This document shows, one piece after another, positions 16,574 to 25,030 of a stretch of DNA of 46,074 nucleotides. This stretch comes from Clostridia bacterium (lineage in GTDB: Bacteria; Bacillota; Clostridia; Oscillospirales; Acutalibacteraceae). The stretch spans positions 1-46,074 of the forward strand of contig JAFSEF010000112.1 in NCBI GenBank assembly GCA_017435865.1. Reading direction: 5' to 3'. The position numbers and the translations under genes were made by a program. Below the pieces are notes generated by a model, which did no database searches, had not been told where the DNA came from, and worked only from the letters and a program-made list of their open reading frames with translations. Each line of letters begins with the position of its first letter. Position 1 is the stretch's first letter.

Positions 16574-17659
16574 TTAGATTTGCTTTTGCATCAGAATACG
16601 GTTGGCACGGATGCGTTTGTCTGTCGGGGCGAGTGCTTCCGCTTTTCGGACGGCCTCAAGAGCTTTTTCCGTTTGTCCCGTGTGCCACAGTGCAACGGAA
16701 TACAGATCCCACGGCAGGCTGCCCCATGCTGCGGCTTCGGAGATGTAAGTGTCGGGTCGTTGTGTAATTTGCAGGCAGCGTTCTGCTGCTGCGGCACAGG
16801 CCATGTGTTCCTTGCGGTCGGCACAGTGCCGTGCAAGATCCAGCCACGGTTCACGAAGGTGCGGTGCTTCCGCACAGGCACGCAAAAGCCAACGCAATGC
16901 TTCATCGTTATCTCCCTTTTCTTTGTAAGAACGTGCAATATAACGCATGGATGCACAGCGTTCGTCTGCCCATACGGCAGTAGGAAGCTGCAGGTGTTGT
17001 TTTAGTATATTTATGCAATCATCCCAGCGGCGGTAATACATATATTCTCTGCCGAGGTAATGCATATTACGGTCATCTTCGGGGGATTCCCTTACGGACA
17101 TTTCCAGCAACGGAAGGTATTGTGTGCGTGGTTTTGTGTTGTCTGCAAGATGATCGACCTGTATTCCTGCGGCTCTTGCTTTTTTCGGTTCACCTTCGCC
17201 GACCCATTGCAAGACCTCATGTACGGGATGTGTCCATTTCCATCCGTGTCGGGAGTGAATTTTTTCAATCATGAACACGGTTCCTTCGCTGCCGTCATCG
17301 TTGAAATTCCATGTATATCGGTAGCTGAGCTGTTGCACACCTTGTTCCCATGCGGCTTCGGCGGCAGCTCTCCAACCCTTGTGCAGCACTTCATCAAGAT
17401 CAATGCAAACGCAGATATCTGCGTCTTCAGGTACTTTTTCAAGGGATCTGTTGCGTGCTGTATCAAACCGCCAGGGTGATATTTCTTCTTTGTAAACCTG
17501 TGTTTTCGGGCAGGCAGCAAGGAAAGTGTCCGTTCCGTCGGTGGATCCTGTGTCGAGTACAATGATGCCGTCTGCCTCTTTTACGCTGTTGTACCACCGC
17601 TGTGCAAACTGCATTTCATTTTTGCATATTGCATACACGTAAACAGTATATTTATACAT
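16574..17659 (-). CDS. GT2-family glycosyltransferase with C-terminal TPR repeats
   Basis: 361 residues from the ATG at 17659 (AGGTG upstream). The N-terminal 200 residues are a GT-A domain: ICKNEMQFAQRW, VLDTGSTDGT for nucleotide-sugar binding, and CIDLDEVL as the DxD-like metal site. From about residue 215 helix pairs with Ala/Trp/Leu spacing (YYRRWDDCINILKQH, KGDNDEALRWLLRAC, GQTEKALEAVRKAEAL) form TPR repeats, as in protein-modifying glycosyltransferases. No membrane segment. It lies 87 bp downstream of the collagen-like protein gene on the same strand, so it may glycosylate the Thr-rich collagen stalk; that is inference from position. Confidence 0.85.
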   Translation of the reverse strand: MYKYTVYVYAICKNEMQFAQRWYNSVKEADGIIVLDTGSTDGTDTFLAACPKTQVYKEEISPWRFDTARNRSLEKVPEDADICVCIDLDEVLHKGWRAAAEAAWEQGVQQLSYRYTWNFNDDGSEGTVFMIEKIHSRHGWKWTHPVHEVLQWVGEGEPKKARAAGIQVDHLADNTKPRTQYLPLLEMSVRESPEDDRNMHYLGREYMYYRRWDDCINILKQHLQLPTAVWADERCASMRYIARSYKEKGDNDEALRWLLRACAEAPHLREPWLDLARHCADRKEHMACAAAAERCLQITQRPDTYISEAAAWGSLPWDLYSVALWHTGQTEKALEAVRKAEALAPTDKRIRANRILMQKQI

Positions 17660-17691
17660 ATTTCACCTCGTTATTGCCGTGATACACCTGA

Positions 17692-17724
17692 CAGACAGGA
17701 GCTGTTTTGTACAGCTCCTGTCTG
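17692..17724 (-). other. Perfect 13-bp hairpin between collagen-like gene and glycosyltransferase
   Basis: CAGACAGGAGCTG (17692-17704) and its complement (17712-17724) with a 7-nt loop. The minus-strand sequence after it has no U-run, so it is not a standard terminator. It may attenuate transcription into the glycosyltransferase gene or protect the 3' end of the collagen message. The stem core matches the terminators at 207, 4398 and 41869. Confidence 0.7.
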
Positions 17725-17745
17725 CCGTTGTGAACGGAGTTTGCT

Positions 17746-18435
17746 TTATGCAGCAGGACCTGTCGGACCCTGCGGAATGGTAAAGTTGAGAACATAGTCG
17801 GGTGCGGTGCCTGTGATGGTTACAGCAGCTGCTGTGCCGGGATCACCTGTGGTGACGGTACCGATGGTGAATGTGGGTGTTACACCGTCTGCACCTGCAG
17901 GACCTGTGGGACCGACTTCACCTGCAGGACCTGTGGGACCGATTTCGCCTGCGGGACCTGTAGGACCGATTTCGCCTGCGGGACCTGTGGGACCGACTTC
18001 GCCTGCAGGACCTGCGGGACCGACTTCGCCTGCGGGACCCGTGGGACCGATTTCACCTGCGGGACCTGCGGGACCGACTTCGCCTGCGGGACCTGTAGGA
18101 CCGATTTCGCCTGCAGGACCTGTGGGACCGATTTCGCCTGCAGGACCTGCGGGACCGATTTCGCCTGCAGGACCTGTAGCACCTGTAGCACCTGTCGCAC
18201 CTGTCAGACCTGTAGGCCCGGTCGGCCCTGTCGGCCCTGTCGGTCCTGTGGGGCCTGTGGGGCCTGTGGGCCCGGTTGGTCCTGTTGTACCGCTGCCCGG
18301 GTCAACAGGCGGCGGACAGACAGGAATACAGCAGTTCTGACGGCAACAGTTGTTCTCGTCGCGAACAACATTGGTCGGAAGTGCATCAAAAAAGCAGCCG
18401 CAGGCATCGTCCTGAAAGTATTGATACTTAGCCAT
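17746..18435 (-). CDS. Collagen-like surface/exosporium protein (BclA type)
   Basis: 229 residues with AAAGGAGG before the ATG at 18435. Residues 1-48 are a Cys-rich leader ([18 protein letters not shown]) without a signal peptide. Residues 49-183 are 45 unbroken Gly-X-Y triplets: a GPT-rich block followed by nine-residue units of the type GPTGPAGEI. Residues 184-229 ([15 protein letters not shown]...[11 protein letters not shown]) are the short beta-rich end typical of clostridial collagen-like proteins. The Thr in GPT triplets is the glycosylation site in BclA stalks. Lack of a signal peptide suits assembly on the spore from the mother cell. Closeness to spoIIE and a GT2 enzyme fits an exosporium role, but this is inferred. 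Confidence 0.88.
   Translation of the reverse strand: MAKYQYFQDDACGCFFDALPTNVVRDENNCCRQNCCIPVCPPPVDPGSGTTGPTGPTGPTGPTGPTGPTGPTGPTGLTGATGATGATGPAGEIGPAGPAGEIGPTGPAGEIGPTGPAGEVGPAGPAGEIGPTGPAGEVGPAGPAGEVGPTGPAGEIGPTGPAGEIGPTGPAGEVGPTGPAGADGVTPTFTIGTVTTGDPGTAAAVTITGTAPDYVLNFTIPQGPTGPAA
17887..18291 (-). repeat. Coding repeat: Gly-X-Y collagen stalk
   Basis: 405 bp of tandem 9-bp triplet codons, with a higher-order 27-bp unit ([12 protein letters not shown]) in the 3' two-thirds. Synonymous third positions vary between units, so length is likely to change by recombination between strains. Confidence 0.9.
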
Positions 18436-18480
18436 GGTTGCCTCCTTTTGTTATAAGAATTTGCGGATTGCCCGCAGTTC

Positions 18481-18506
18481 ATTATATGTTACCGCAGGAC
18501 AGCGGT
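18481..18506 (-). promoter_or_regulatory. Possible sporulation-sigma promoter of the collagen-like gene
   Basis: On the minus strand CATATAAT (18481-18488) resembles the -10 of sigma-E/sigma-K promoters (CATAnnnT), with AC in ACCG about 16 bp upstream (18503-18506) as a sigma-K-like -35. No TTGACA-like -35 is found at 17 bp. The region also has two small hairpins (near 18492-18535). Weak evidence. Confidence 0.3.
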
Positions 18507-18623
18507 TCCTGTAAAAAACAGGTATTTATGTCCTATTTAAGATATTTGTTGTACTCTCAATTTGCTGCCGTTGCAGGCAACTATGGTAAAAAATAAAAAG
18601 AATTATTAAAAAAGCTTGTTTTG

Positions 18624-18651
18624 TTGTGTTATGTATGCTAATATATATAAT
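18624..18651 (+). promoter_or_regulatory. Possible sigma-A promoter of the sortase cluster
   Basis: TTGTGT (18624-18629), 16-bp spacer, TATAAT (18646-18651), in an A/T-rich stretch 35 bp before the sortase start. Confidence 0.42.
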
Positions 18652-18685
18652 AAGCATGATGTATTCAAAAAAGGAGCGATTGTAA

Positions 18686-19699
18686 TTGGCAGCAAAAACA
18701 TCCCACGCACAGCAGCGTAAACAGCCGCAAAAAAGGCTGCACACTGCAGTTATGTTGCTTGCCGTTTGCAATGTTGCGGTGCTTGCCGCCATCGGTGTAT
18801 TGCTGATTGTCAGTTCCTTTTATGAACCGCCGCAGCAACCGACCGAAAGTCTTGTAGTTATGACACCGGTTCCCACGCAGCCGCAGACAACGCAAATGCC
18901 CGTTCCGCAAGGATTCTTTGAACATGAAGGTGTGTTCGCGGACGAGTTGACGGCTGCATTGCCGCAAAGTCAGCCGCCTGCTATGATGCAGGAAAAATAC
19001 AAAGCCCTGTATGCACAGAATCCTGACTTCATCGGCTGGATCACAATTGACGGAACAAGCATTGATTTCCCTGTGTATCAGGCACAGGACAACGAAAAAT
19101 ATATGCGTGCCAATCCGTATCTTGAATATGACCGCCGCGGCAGCATTTTTATGGACTACCGTTGTCAGACAGGGGTTTCGCGTGCACAGTTTTCTGCGTG
19201 TACAATCCTGTACGGTCATCATCTGATTGCCGATGACTCGTTGTTTGCCGAAGTGGAAAATTATTTGTCGGTTGCGTATTACAAAACCCATCCCGTTGTC
19301 CGCTTCAACACCCTGTACGGGGATTACGAATGGTTTGTGAGTGATGTTTTTCTGACCAATGTGGATGAAAAAGATGACAACGGCAATGCTTTTTACTACC
19401 TGTACACAAAATTTACGGACGATGCCGCCTTTGCTGCATTTACCGATGACATACATGAAAGAAGTTTTATCCGCAACCCTGCCGTGCAGATACAGCCGGA
19501 GGACAAGCTGTTGCTGCTTTCCACCTGTACCTATCGTTTGGGAGAACAGACCGATGCACGGTGTGTGCTTGTCTGCCGTCTTCGCAGGCAGAACGAAGCC
19601 GCTGTCCCCGATGTTTCCGCTGCTGTGCAGAATGACAATCCGCATCTGCCGCAGATCTGGTACGACCTGCATGAAAACGGGGAGAATCCATGGAAATGA
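18686..19699 (+). CDS. srtB: Class B sortase
   Basis: 337 residues. The start is TTG at 18686: AAAGGAG lies at 18669-18676 with good spacing, and the next ATG falls inside the membrane segment. Residues 22-43 are one membrane anchor, followed by a Pro/Thr/Gln-rich linker (48-75). The catalytic domain shows DFIGWITIDGT, the His in LYGHHL (His178), Cys281 in LLLSTCTY and Arg292 in TDARCVLVCR, all required residues. Class B sortases cut a short C-terminal motif and link the protein to peptidoglycan. No substrate with an obvious sorting signal is seen next to it. The next gene is a second sortase 39 bp downstream. Confidence 0.92.
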   Translation: MAAKTSHAQQRKQPQKRLHTAVMLLAVCNVAVLAAIGVLLIVSSFYEPPQQPTESLVVMTPVPTQPQTTQMPVPQGFFEHEGVFADELTAALPQSQPPAMMQEKYKALYAQNPDFIGWITIDGTSIDFPVYQAQDNEKYMRANPYLEYDRRGSIFMDYRCQTGVSRAQFSACTILYGHHLIADDSLFAEVENYLSVAYYKTHPVVRFNTLYGDYEWFVSDVFLTNVDEKDDNGNAFYYLYTKFTDDAAFAAFTDDIHERSFIRNPAVQIQPEDKLLLLSTCTYRLGEQTDARCVLVCRLRRQNEAAVPDVSAAVQNDNPHLPQIWYDLHENGENPWK

Positions 19700-19738
19700 C
19701 GTTTAACAGAAATTGTTTAGTGATAAGGAGAATTGAAA

Positions 19739-22654
19739 ATGGCTGAAAAGGAAAGAGATGCTTATTTGCCTGATTCGGATGAAAGTGTTGATGCAATTCT
19801 TGCGGAAGTACTCGGCACATCCGGCTCCAAAGGCAGCAATTATTATGAGCTTTACAAGCGTTACAATGTTGGAATGCGTAAAGATGCCAAGGATGTAATC
19901 AAAAAAGAAGAAGCTGCCGAAGAACCTGTTGCCGCACCGCAGGAAAAAGAGGCACAAAGTACTCTGCATACGCAGTATCGTGAAAAGGAACCGCAAAGAA
20001 AAGCGGATGACTATACTGCCGAACAGATTGCCGATACATATCGTGCCGCAGCTGCAAAATATGAGGTCAACGGCTATCATTTCTCGCAGCCTTCGCAGCC
20101 GTATTTCACAGGCTACCCGACTTATATGCCGCCTGCATATTCACCTTATATGCAGCCGCCTGTGTATACACCCTACGTTCAGCCTTATGCACAGCCTTAC
20201 GGTCAGCCTTATATTCCGCCTTATGCACAACCCTACGCACAGCCTTACGGTCAGCCTTATGCACAACCTTATGCACAGCCCTACACGCAGCAGCCTTATA
20301 TGCAGCAGCCGGGCTACAATGCTGCAGGTTATTACGCACAGGAAACAACGCAGCAGAACGAAGAAAAACAGAAATCTCCCACTTCTCAGTATGCTGCAGC
20401 GGCCGGAGAACGTGTGGTGTTTGATGCTGATTGGGAAAACGGAGCACCGCCGCAGCCCGGCAACAATCCGATTCCCGGCGGCAAACCAATCCCCGTAACC
20501 ATGCACAATGACGGCAGACCGCTTGTCAATCCCGCTTTTATTGATCCTATTTCGGATGATGCGGAAGATCTTGATTTTGAAGACGGTGCCATCACTTTCA
20601 GCAGCCGAAAAAAAATAAAAACTCCTGAAGACAATAATCAGAATTTTTTTCCGGAAGGTTTTTCCGTAACAAATAAGAATGCTGCCGCAGACGGAAAAAC
20701 CGTAAAAACGAAAGCGACAGAACAGGAACAGGTTTTTGATTCCGTTTCCGCCGAAGACGAACTTGCACACGCAAGCAAAACAGACTGGATGATGACTGAA
20801 CAGGAGATTCAGCAGAATCAGGAGCAACTGCGCAACGAAAGCAAGGCGGAAAAGAAAAAGAAAAAACGCAGAAAATCAAAGAAAGAACCGCAGGAAGAAA
20901 CGGTCATTCCCGTCGCTCCTGTTGAGGAAGAAAGCGTTCCGCAAATGCAGGAATCTGCAGCAGAAGAACAAGCGGAAGCGTCTTTTGATGAGTACCGCGA
21001 AGAAGACTTTGCAGCATATCCCGAAGAGACTTTTGAGGAGTATGCGGAAGAAGATTTTGCAGAATACTCCGAAGAAGCTTTTGAAGAATATGGTGAAGAC
21101 GCTTTTGAGGACATTTCCGCACCGCAGCAACCGTCCCTGACAGCCGAGCAGGCTTTCGAGATGATGAACTACGGCAGTGCGAAGAATGCCGGCAGATCTG
21201 TTGCCGACAATGAAGCAGAAGAAATCGGTGAAAATTCTGCTTACGATTATGCGGGAGCGTATGACGATGCGCAGGAAGAACCGCAGATCAATTATTACGG
21301 AGGTGAACAGGATTTGTATTATAACAAACCCGAAGTCAACGAAAACGAAAACAAAAAAGTGAAGAAACCGGGCAAATTCAAAGCCTTTATTCTGCGCAAT
21401 GTTCCGCATAAAGGACAAACAAAACGCGAGTTCATCAGTTGCCTTATCATGAACCTTGCTTTTGTGGTTCTCATCGGCGGACTTGTGTTCTGCGGAGTGT
21501 ACCTGCGTAACTACAAGGACACACTCACCAAGGATGACGATCTGCAGAAGATTGTTGACGAAATGAGAGGAAAAGAGATCAATGACGTTGACCTTGACAA
21601 CCTCTGGGGTGAGTTGAAAGCACTGTATCCCGATGTTGTTTTTCCCGACGGACTCAACCCCGTACTTGCAAAGCTGTATGCAATCAACCAGGATGTTGTC
21701 GGTTGGCTTTCCATTGACAGTCTTGACCTTTCTACCGTTGTGCTGCAGTCCTATGACAATGATTATTACCTGTACCGCAACACCTACAAGGAAAAGACCG
21801 AATACGGTACCCCCTTTGCTGATTATCGCAACGATATGAACTCCAAGCAGTTCAGCCGCCACACCATCATTTACGGCCACAATACCTATGACGGACTGAA
21901 GTTCTACAATCTGACCCGTTATACGGATCTGAGTGCCTACCGCATGGCTCCTGTCATTGAAATGGAAAGCAAATTCAACGGCACCACTTACTGGAAGATT
22001 TTCGGTATTGCCATCAGCGACTCCGAAACCGATGAATTTGAATACCTGTACACAGACTTTGCTTCGGAAGAAGACTTCCTTGCACTGGCAGACGAAATCA
22101 AGGCACACTCTATGTTTGATATTCCCGTGGATGTACAGGCAGGTGACAACATCCTGACACTGTACACCTGTTATCCCAACTATTTCCAGAGCGGTCGTCT
22201 TTGCATCTTTGCAAGACAGGTCCGTGCAGGGGAGGATATGACGGTCAACACCGCCCAGGCAGCTGTCAACATTGACTGTCTGTATCCCGATGCTTACTAC
22301 GGCAAGACGTACGATCCCGATGCCACCATTCCCGGTGCGGATGCGGATGAACCTGATGCACAGACTCCTGCAACACAGGCTCCCACTGCTGCTCCCACGG
22401 AAGCTCCCACCGAAGCTCCTGAAGAAGCTCCCACCGAAGCCGAGGACGAGGATTACGGTTACGGAGAGGACTACGGTTACGGAGAAGACTATGGCTACGG
22501 TGAAGAAGACTACGGCTATGGCGAAGAAGACTACGGCTATGGCGAAGAAGACTATGGCTATGGCGAAGAAGACTATGGCTACGGCGAAGAAGACTATGGC
22601 TACGGCGAAGAAGATTACGGTTATGAAGAAGATGCCGGCGAAGTTGTCGGCTGA
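19739..22654 (+). CDS. Giant class B sortase with long cytoplasmic and extracellular low-complexity arms
   Basis: 971 residues from the ATG at 19739, eight bases after AAGGAG; a TTG two codons earlier is too close. Residues 1-560 are predicted cytoplasmic and disordered: a Gln-Pro-Tyr repeat region (YAQPYGQPY, about 120-200), Glu/Lys-rich stretches and FEEYAEEDF-like repeats (about 415-460). One membrane segment spans about 565-588. The sortase B domain (about 640-830) keeps His714 (IIYGHN), Cys811 (TLYTCYP) and Arg820 (GRLCIFAR). A Pro/Thr-rich linker and six 7-residue units GYGEEDY end the protein. Ordinary sortases have about 200-350 residues, so both arms are exceptional; the acidic Tyr/Gly tail faces the wall. 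Probably in one operon with srtB and the next gene (20-bp gap). Confidence 0.88.
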   Translation: MAEKERDAYLPDSDESVDAILAEVLGTSGSKGSNYYELYKRYNVGMRKDAKDVIKKEEAAEEPVAAPQEKEAQSTLHTQYREKEPQRKADDYTAEQIADTYRAAAAKYEVNGYHFSQPSQPYFTGYPTYMPPAYSPYMQPPVYTPYVQPYAQPYGQPYIPPYAQPYAQPYGQPYAQPYAQPYTQQPYMQQPGYNAAGYYAQETTQQNEEKQKSPTSQYAAAAGERVVFDADWENGAPPQPGNNPIPGGKPIPVTMHNDGRPLVNPAFIDPISDDAEDLDFEDGAITFSSRKKIKTPEDNNQNFFPEGFSVTNKNAAADGKTVKTKATEQEQVFDSVSAEDELAHASKTDWMMTEQEIQQNQEQLRNESKAEKKKKKRRKSKKEPQEETVIPVAPVEEESVPQMQESAAEEQAEASFDEYREEDFAAYPEETFEEYAEEDFAEYSEEAFEEYGEDAFEDISAPQQPSLTAEQAFEMMNYGSAKNAGRSVADNEAEEIGENSAYDYAGAYDDAQEEPQINYYGGEQDLYYNKPEVNENENKKVKKPGKFKAFILRNVPHKGQTKREFISCLIMNLAFVVLIGGLVFCGVYLRNYKDTLTKDDDLQKIVDEMRGKEINDVDLDNLWGELKALYPDVVFPDGLNPVLAKLYAINQDVVGWLSIDSLDLSTVVLQSYDNDYYLYRNTYKEKTEYGTPFADYRNDMNSKQFSRHTIIYGHNTYDGLKFYNLTRYTDLSAYRMAPVIEMESKFNGTTYWKIFGIAISDSETDEFEYLYTDFASEEDFLALADEIKAHSMFDIPVDVQAGDNILTLYTCYPNYFQSGRLCIFARQVRAGEDMTVNTAQAAVNIDCLYPDAYYGKTYDPDATIPGADADEPDAQTPATQAPTAAPTEAPTEAPEEAPTEAEDEDYGYGEDYGYGEDYGYGEEDYGYGEEDYGYGEEDYGYGEEDYGYGEEDYGYGEEDYGYEEDAGEVVG
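22490..22615 (+). repeat. Six tandem 21-bp coding repeats (GYGEEDY-type)
   Basis: Six 21-bp units at 22490, 22511, 22532, 22553, 22574 and 22595, differing only at a few synonymous bases; shorter 15-18-bp relatives precede them from 22450. They encode the acidic Tyr/Gly tail of the giant sortase and are likely variable in copy number. Confidence 0.93.
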
Positions 22655-22674
22655 GAACTGATGAGGGTAAAGAA

Positions 22675-23964
22675 ATGGGTTTGAATTTTAAGATATTGGT
22701 CTTTGGTACGCAGTGGAACAACAAAGCTGAAAAAATCGGTGATGAACTGCGTTATATGTTAAAGGGATATCTGCAACCGGGCAAGGAAATTGCTTTTTAC
22801 GAATCCATGTCAGAAGCACTTCCTGAGTTTTATGCCCGTTTTCAGGGAACGGATGTCATCTTTTTGCTGGCGGATCCCTCCATTTATGCACAAACCAAAA
22901 AAATGCTTTCCGATGCACTGCGTCTGCGTCTGCAGGCAGAAGCTGCATATGTGGTCAGTGCCCGCAAGCGACTCGGTGACTTTGATGTCAATTCCGAGGA
23001 AATGCTTGCCCATTGCATGGTGCCCGAAGGTAAGCAGTCTTTCTGTATGGATGACGGTCTGTATTCAGGTTTTGCGGCAACCGCAGGCAAGCAGAATATG
23101 ATTCTTCTGCCTTTTGAAAAAGAGCGTACCGTGCGAATGCTCGGTGAACAGGTGTTTCCGTATCTGAATCATTTTTATGATATTTCTCTTGATATTCATG
23201 CATCCGAACGCTACCATGCAAATCTTCTTGCACAACTGCTGGAAGAAAAAGAGAGCATGATTGCCGTTTCCGGCACAAAGACATCCGTCTTTTTGCGCAG
23301 CATTGCCGAACAGGATCCCGTTCTTGCTTCTTTGCTGCGTTTTACACCGTCTGCCGAAAGCATCGGCAATCTGCAGCCTGTGGAATATGCCGTCAACCTG
23401 TCCATTGCGGCTTCCGAACTGGAGGATTGTCCTTACGGTGCTGCCATCACCAATGCTTATTACACAGGCAACGATATGTCGGCTCCCAAAAAGGTCTTTA
23501 TTGCATTCACGGATGAGGACGATTCCGCTGTGCGTGAAATCACTTCTTTCCCCGATGAAACGGTGGAACTTTTCCTGAACCGCTGTGCATTGGAGCTGAT
23601 TGAGTTTGCCATTGAACGCATCACGGATGCAGAAGAAAAAACACAGGAAGAAGACGCACCGAAGGCCTTTGTCAGCCGCAGCACCATGACGGTTCTGACC
23701 TCCATTGCTGCCGTAGGTGCCGTGCTGTGTGTGTTGGTTTCGTTCCTTGTGACCAATCTTATGATCAAGAACCGCGAACAGGACAACAGCGGCATGGCAG
23801 ATGTTGCGATAACGGATGTTATGCAACCGACCACGCTTGCCCCCGAATTGCCCACAGAGACGGCAACCACACTTGCACCCGAGCTGCCCACAGAAACCGC
23901 AACCACGCTTGCTGCCGTAACACCGACAGAAGAAGCAACAACAGTTTCAAACGAACTGAACTGA
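22675..23964 (+). CDS. Membrane protein with a degenerate CinA/MoCF-like cytoplasmic domain
   Basis: 429 residues. The first 170 residues resemble the N-terminal domain of CinA: KILVFGTQW at the start, DVIFLLADPS where CinA has DLVILTGGLGPT, CMVPEGKQ and then GKQNMILLPFEKERTVRMLGEQVFPYL, which mirrors LPGPPxEMxxMxxxxxxPxL. The GGxGPTxDD active-site loop is lost, so it is probably not an enzyme. Residues 171-330 have no recognised motif. One membrane segment (about 343-367) leads to a short outer tail with two copies of TTLAPELPTETA. No signal peptide. It sits 20 bp after the giant sortase gene and 30 bp before galE. Function unknown; a regulatory or scaffold partner of the sortases is a guess. 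GAGGG precedes the ATG. Confidence 0.6.
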   Translation: MGLNFKILVFGTQWNNKAEKIGDELRYMLKGYLQPGKEIAFYESMSEALPEFYARFQGTDVIFLLADPSIYAQTKKMLSDALRLRLQAEAAYVVSARKRLGDFDVNSEEMLAHCMVPEGKQSFCMDDGLYSGFAATAGKQNMILLPFEKERTVRMLGEQVFPYLNHFYDISLDIHASERYHANLLAQLLEEKESMIAVSGTKTSVFLRSIAEQDPVLASLLRFTPSAESIGNLQPVEYAVNLSIAASELEDCPYGAAITNAYYTGNDMSAPKKVFIAFTDEDDSAVREITSFPDETVELFLNRCALELIEFAIERITDAEEKTQEEDAPKAFVSRSTMTVLTSIAAVGAVLCVLVSFLVTNLMIKNREQDNSGMADVAITDVMQPTTLAPELPTETATTLAPELPTETATTLAAVTPTEEATTVSNELN

Positions 23965-23994
23965 ACTTTTTAACATTCCCGGAGGATATATAAT

Positions 23995-25011
23995 ATGGCT
24001 GTTCTTATTACCGGCGGTGCCGGATTCATCGGTTCTCACACCTGTGTCGAGCTGCTCAATGCAGGTTTTGACATTGCAGTGCTTGACAATTTCTGCAACT
24101 CCAATCCCGAAAGCTGCAAACGTGTTGAAAAAATTACAGGCAAGAGCTTTCCTGTTTATAACTGCGATATCCGCGACAAAGACGGTCTTGACAAGGTTTT
24201 TGCAGCCGTCAGACCCGAAGCTGTTATTCACTTTGCAGGACTCAAGGCAGTTCCCGAAAGTGTTTCCAAGCCGATTCTTTATTATGATAACAACATTGCA
24301 GGTACCGTTACATTGCTCAAAGCCATGAACGATGCCGGTTGCAAGTGCATTGTTTTCAGTTCTTCCGCAACCGTATACGGCGACAGCAATCCCGTTCCGT
24401 TCAAGGAAGATATGCCTGAAGGCAATACCACCAATCCCTACGGTACCACCAAACTGTATATTGAACGCATCCTTAAGGATCTGTGCATTTCCGATCCCGA
24501 ATGGCACGTCTGCATTCTGCGTTATTTCAATCCCATCGGTGCACATGAAAGCGGCATGATCGGTGAAGCTCCCAACGGCATTCCCAACAACCTCATGCCC
24601 TACATCACCCAGGTTGCAGTCGGCAAACGCGAAAAACTCAGCGTTTACGGTGATGACTACAACACACCCGACGGTACGGGTGTGCGTGACTACATCCATG
24701 TCACTGACCTTGCCATCGGCCATGTCCGTGCGGTGGAACGTGCACTGAAAACAGCAGGCTCCGAAATTTTCAACCTCGGCACCGGTCACGGTGTCAGTGT
24801 TCTTGACCTTGTACACGCATTTGAAAAAGCCTGCGGCAAACCGCTGCCTTATCAGATCGTGGAACGTCGTCCCGGCGATATCGATACTTCTTATGCAGAT
24901 GCTTCCAGAGCCAATGAACTGCTCAACTGGAAAGCAGAACGCGATGTCAACAAGATGTGCGAAGACAGCTGGCGTTGGCAGAAAAACAATCCCAACGGCT
25001 ACGATGCCTGA
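23995..25011 (+). CDS. galE: UDP-glucose 4-epimerase
   Basis: 338 residues, the usual length. GGAGFIGS (7-14) is the NAD-binding glycine motif; Ser124 in SSSATVYG and Tyr149/Lys153 in NPYGTTK are the catalytic triad; RYFNPIGAHESG, DGTGVRDYIHV and RRPGDI are GalE signatures for UDP-sugar binding. It interconverts UDP-glucose and UDP-galactose in the cytoplasm, supplying galactose for glycans or clearing galactose from alpha-galactosides. GGAGG precedes the ATG. Its position inside the sortase/surface-protein run, rather than with gal genes, points to surface glycan supply, but this is inference. Confidence 0.95.
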   Translation: MAVLITGGAGFIGSHTCVELLNAGFDIAVLDNFCNSNPESCKRVEKITGKSFPVYNCDIRDKDGLDKVFAAVRPEAVIHFAGLKAVPESVSKPILYYDNNIAGTVTLLKAMNDAGCKCIVFSSSATVYGDSNPVPFKEDMPEGNTTNPYGTTKLYIERILKDLCISDPEWHVCILRYFNPIGAHESGMIGEAPNGIPNNLMPYITQVAVGKREKLSVYGDDYNTPDGTGVRDYIHVTDLAIGHVRAVERALKTAGSEIFNLGTGHGVSVLDLVHAFEKACGKPLPYQIVERRPGDIDTSYADASRANELLNWKAERDVNKMCEDSWRWQKNNPNGYDA

Positions 25012-25030
25012 TGTGCAAAGGGATGATTTT

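Noticed and set aside
17807-18340. A Gly-Pro-Ala/Ser collagen-like frame on the plus strand
   Set aside because: It is the complement of the GPT/GEI collagen repeats; only the minus-strand frame has a ribosome site, a Cys-rich leader and the typical beta-rich end.
18665-19672. A 335-codon minus-strand frame opposite srtB
   Set aside because: The plus strand encodes an intact sortase with all catalytic residues; the opposite product is motif-free.
20876-22108. A 410-codon Phe/Val/Ile-rich minus-strand frame, at first sight a membrane protein
   Set aside because: The hydrophobicity is the antisense of Glu/Lys-rich codons of the giant sortase; no start signals or transporter motifs.
22490-22615. 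Regular 21-bp repeats considered as a CRISPR array
   Set aside because: Units are contiguous without spacers and in frame with the sortase gene; they code for a repeat peptide.
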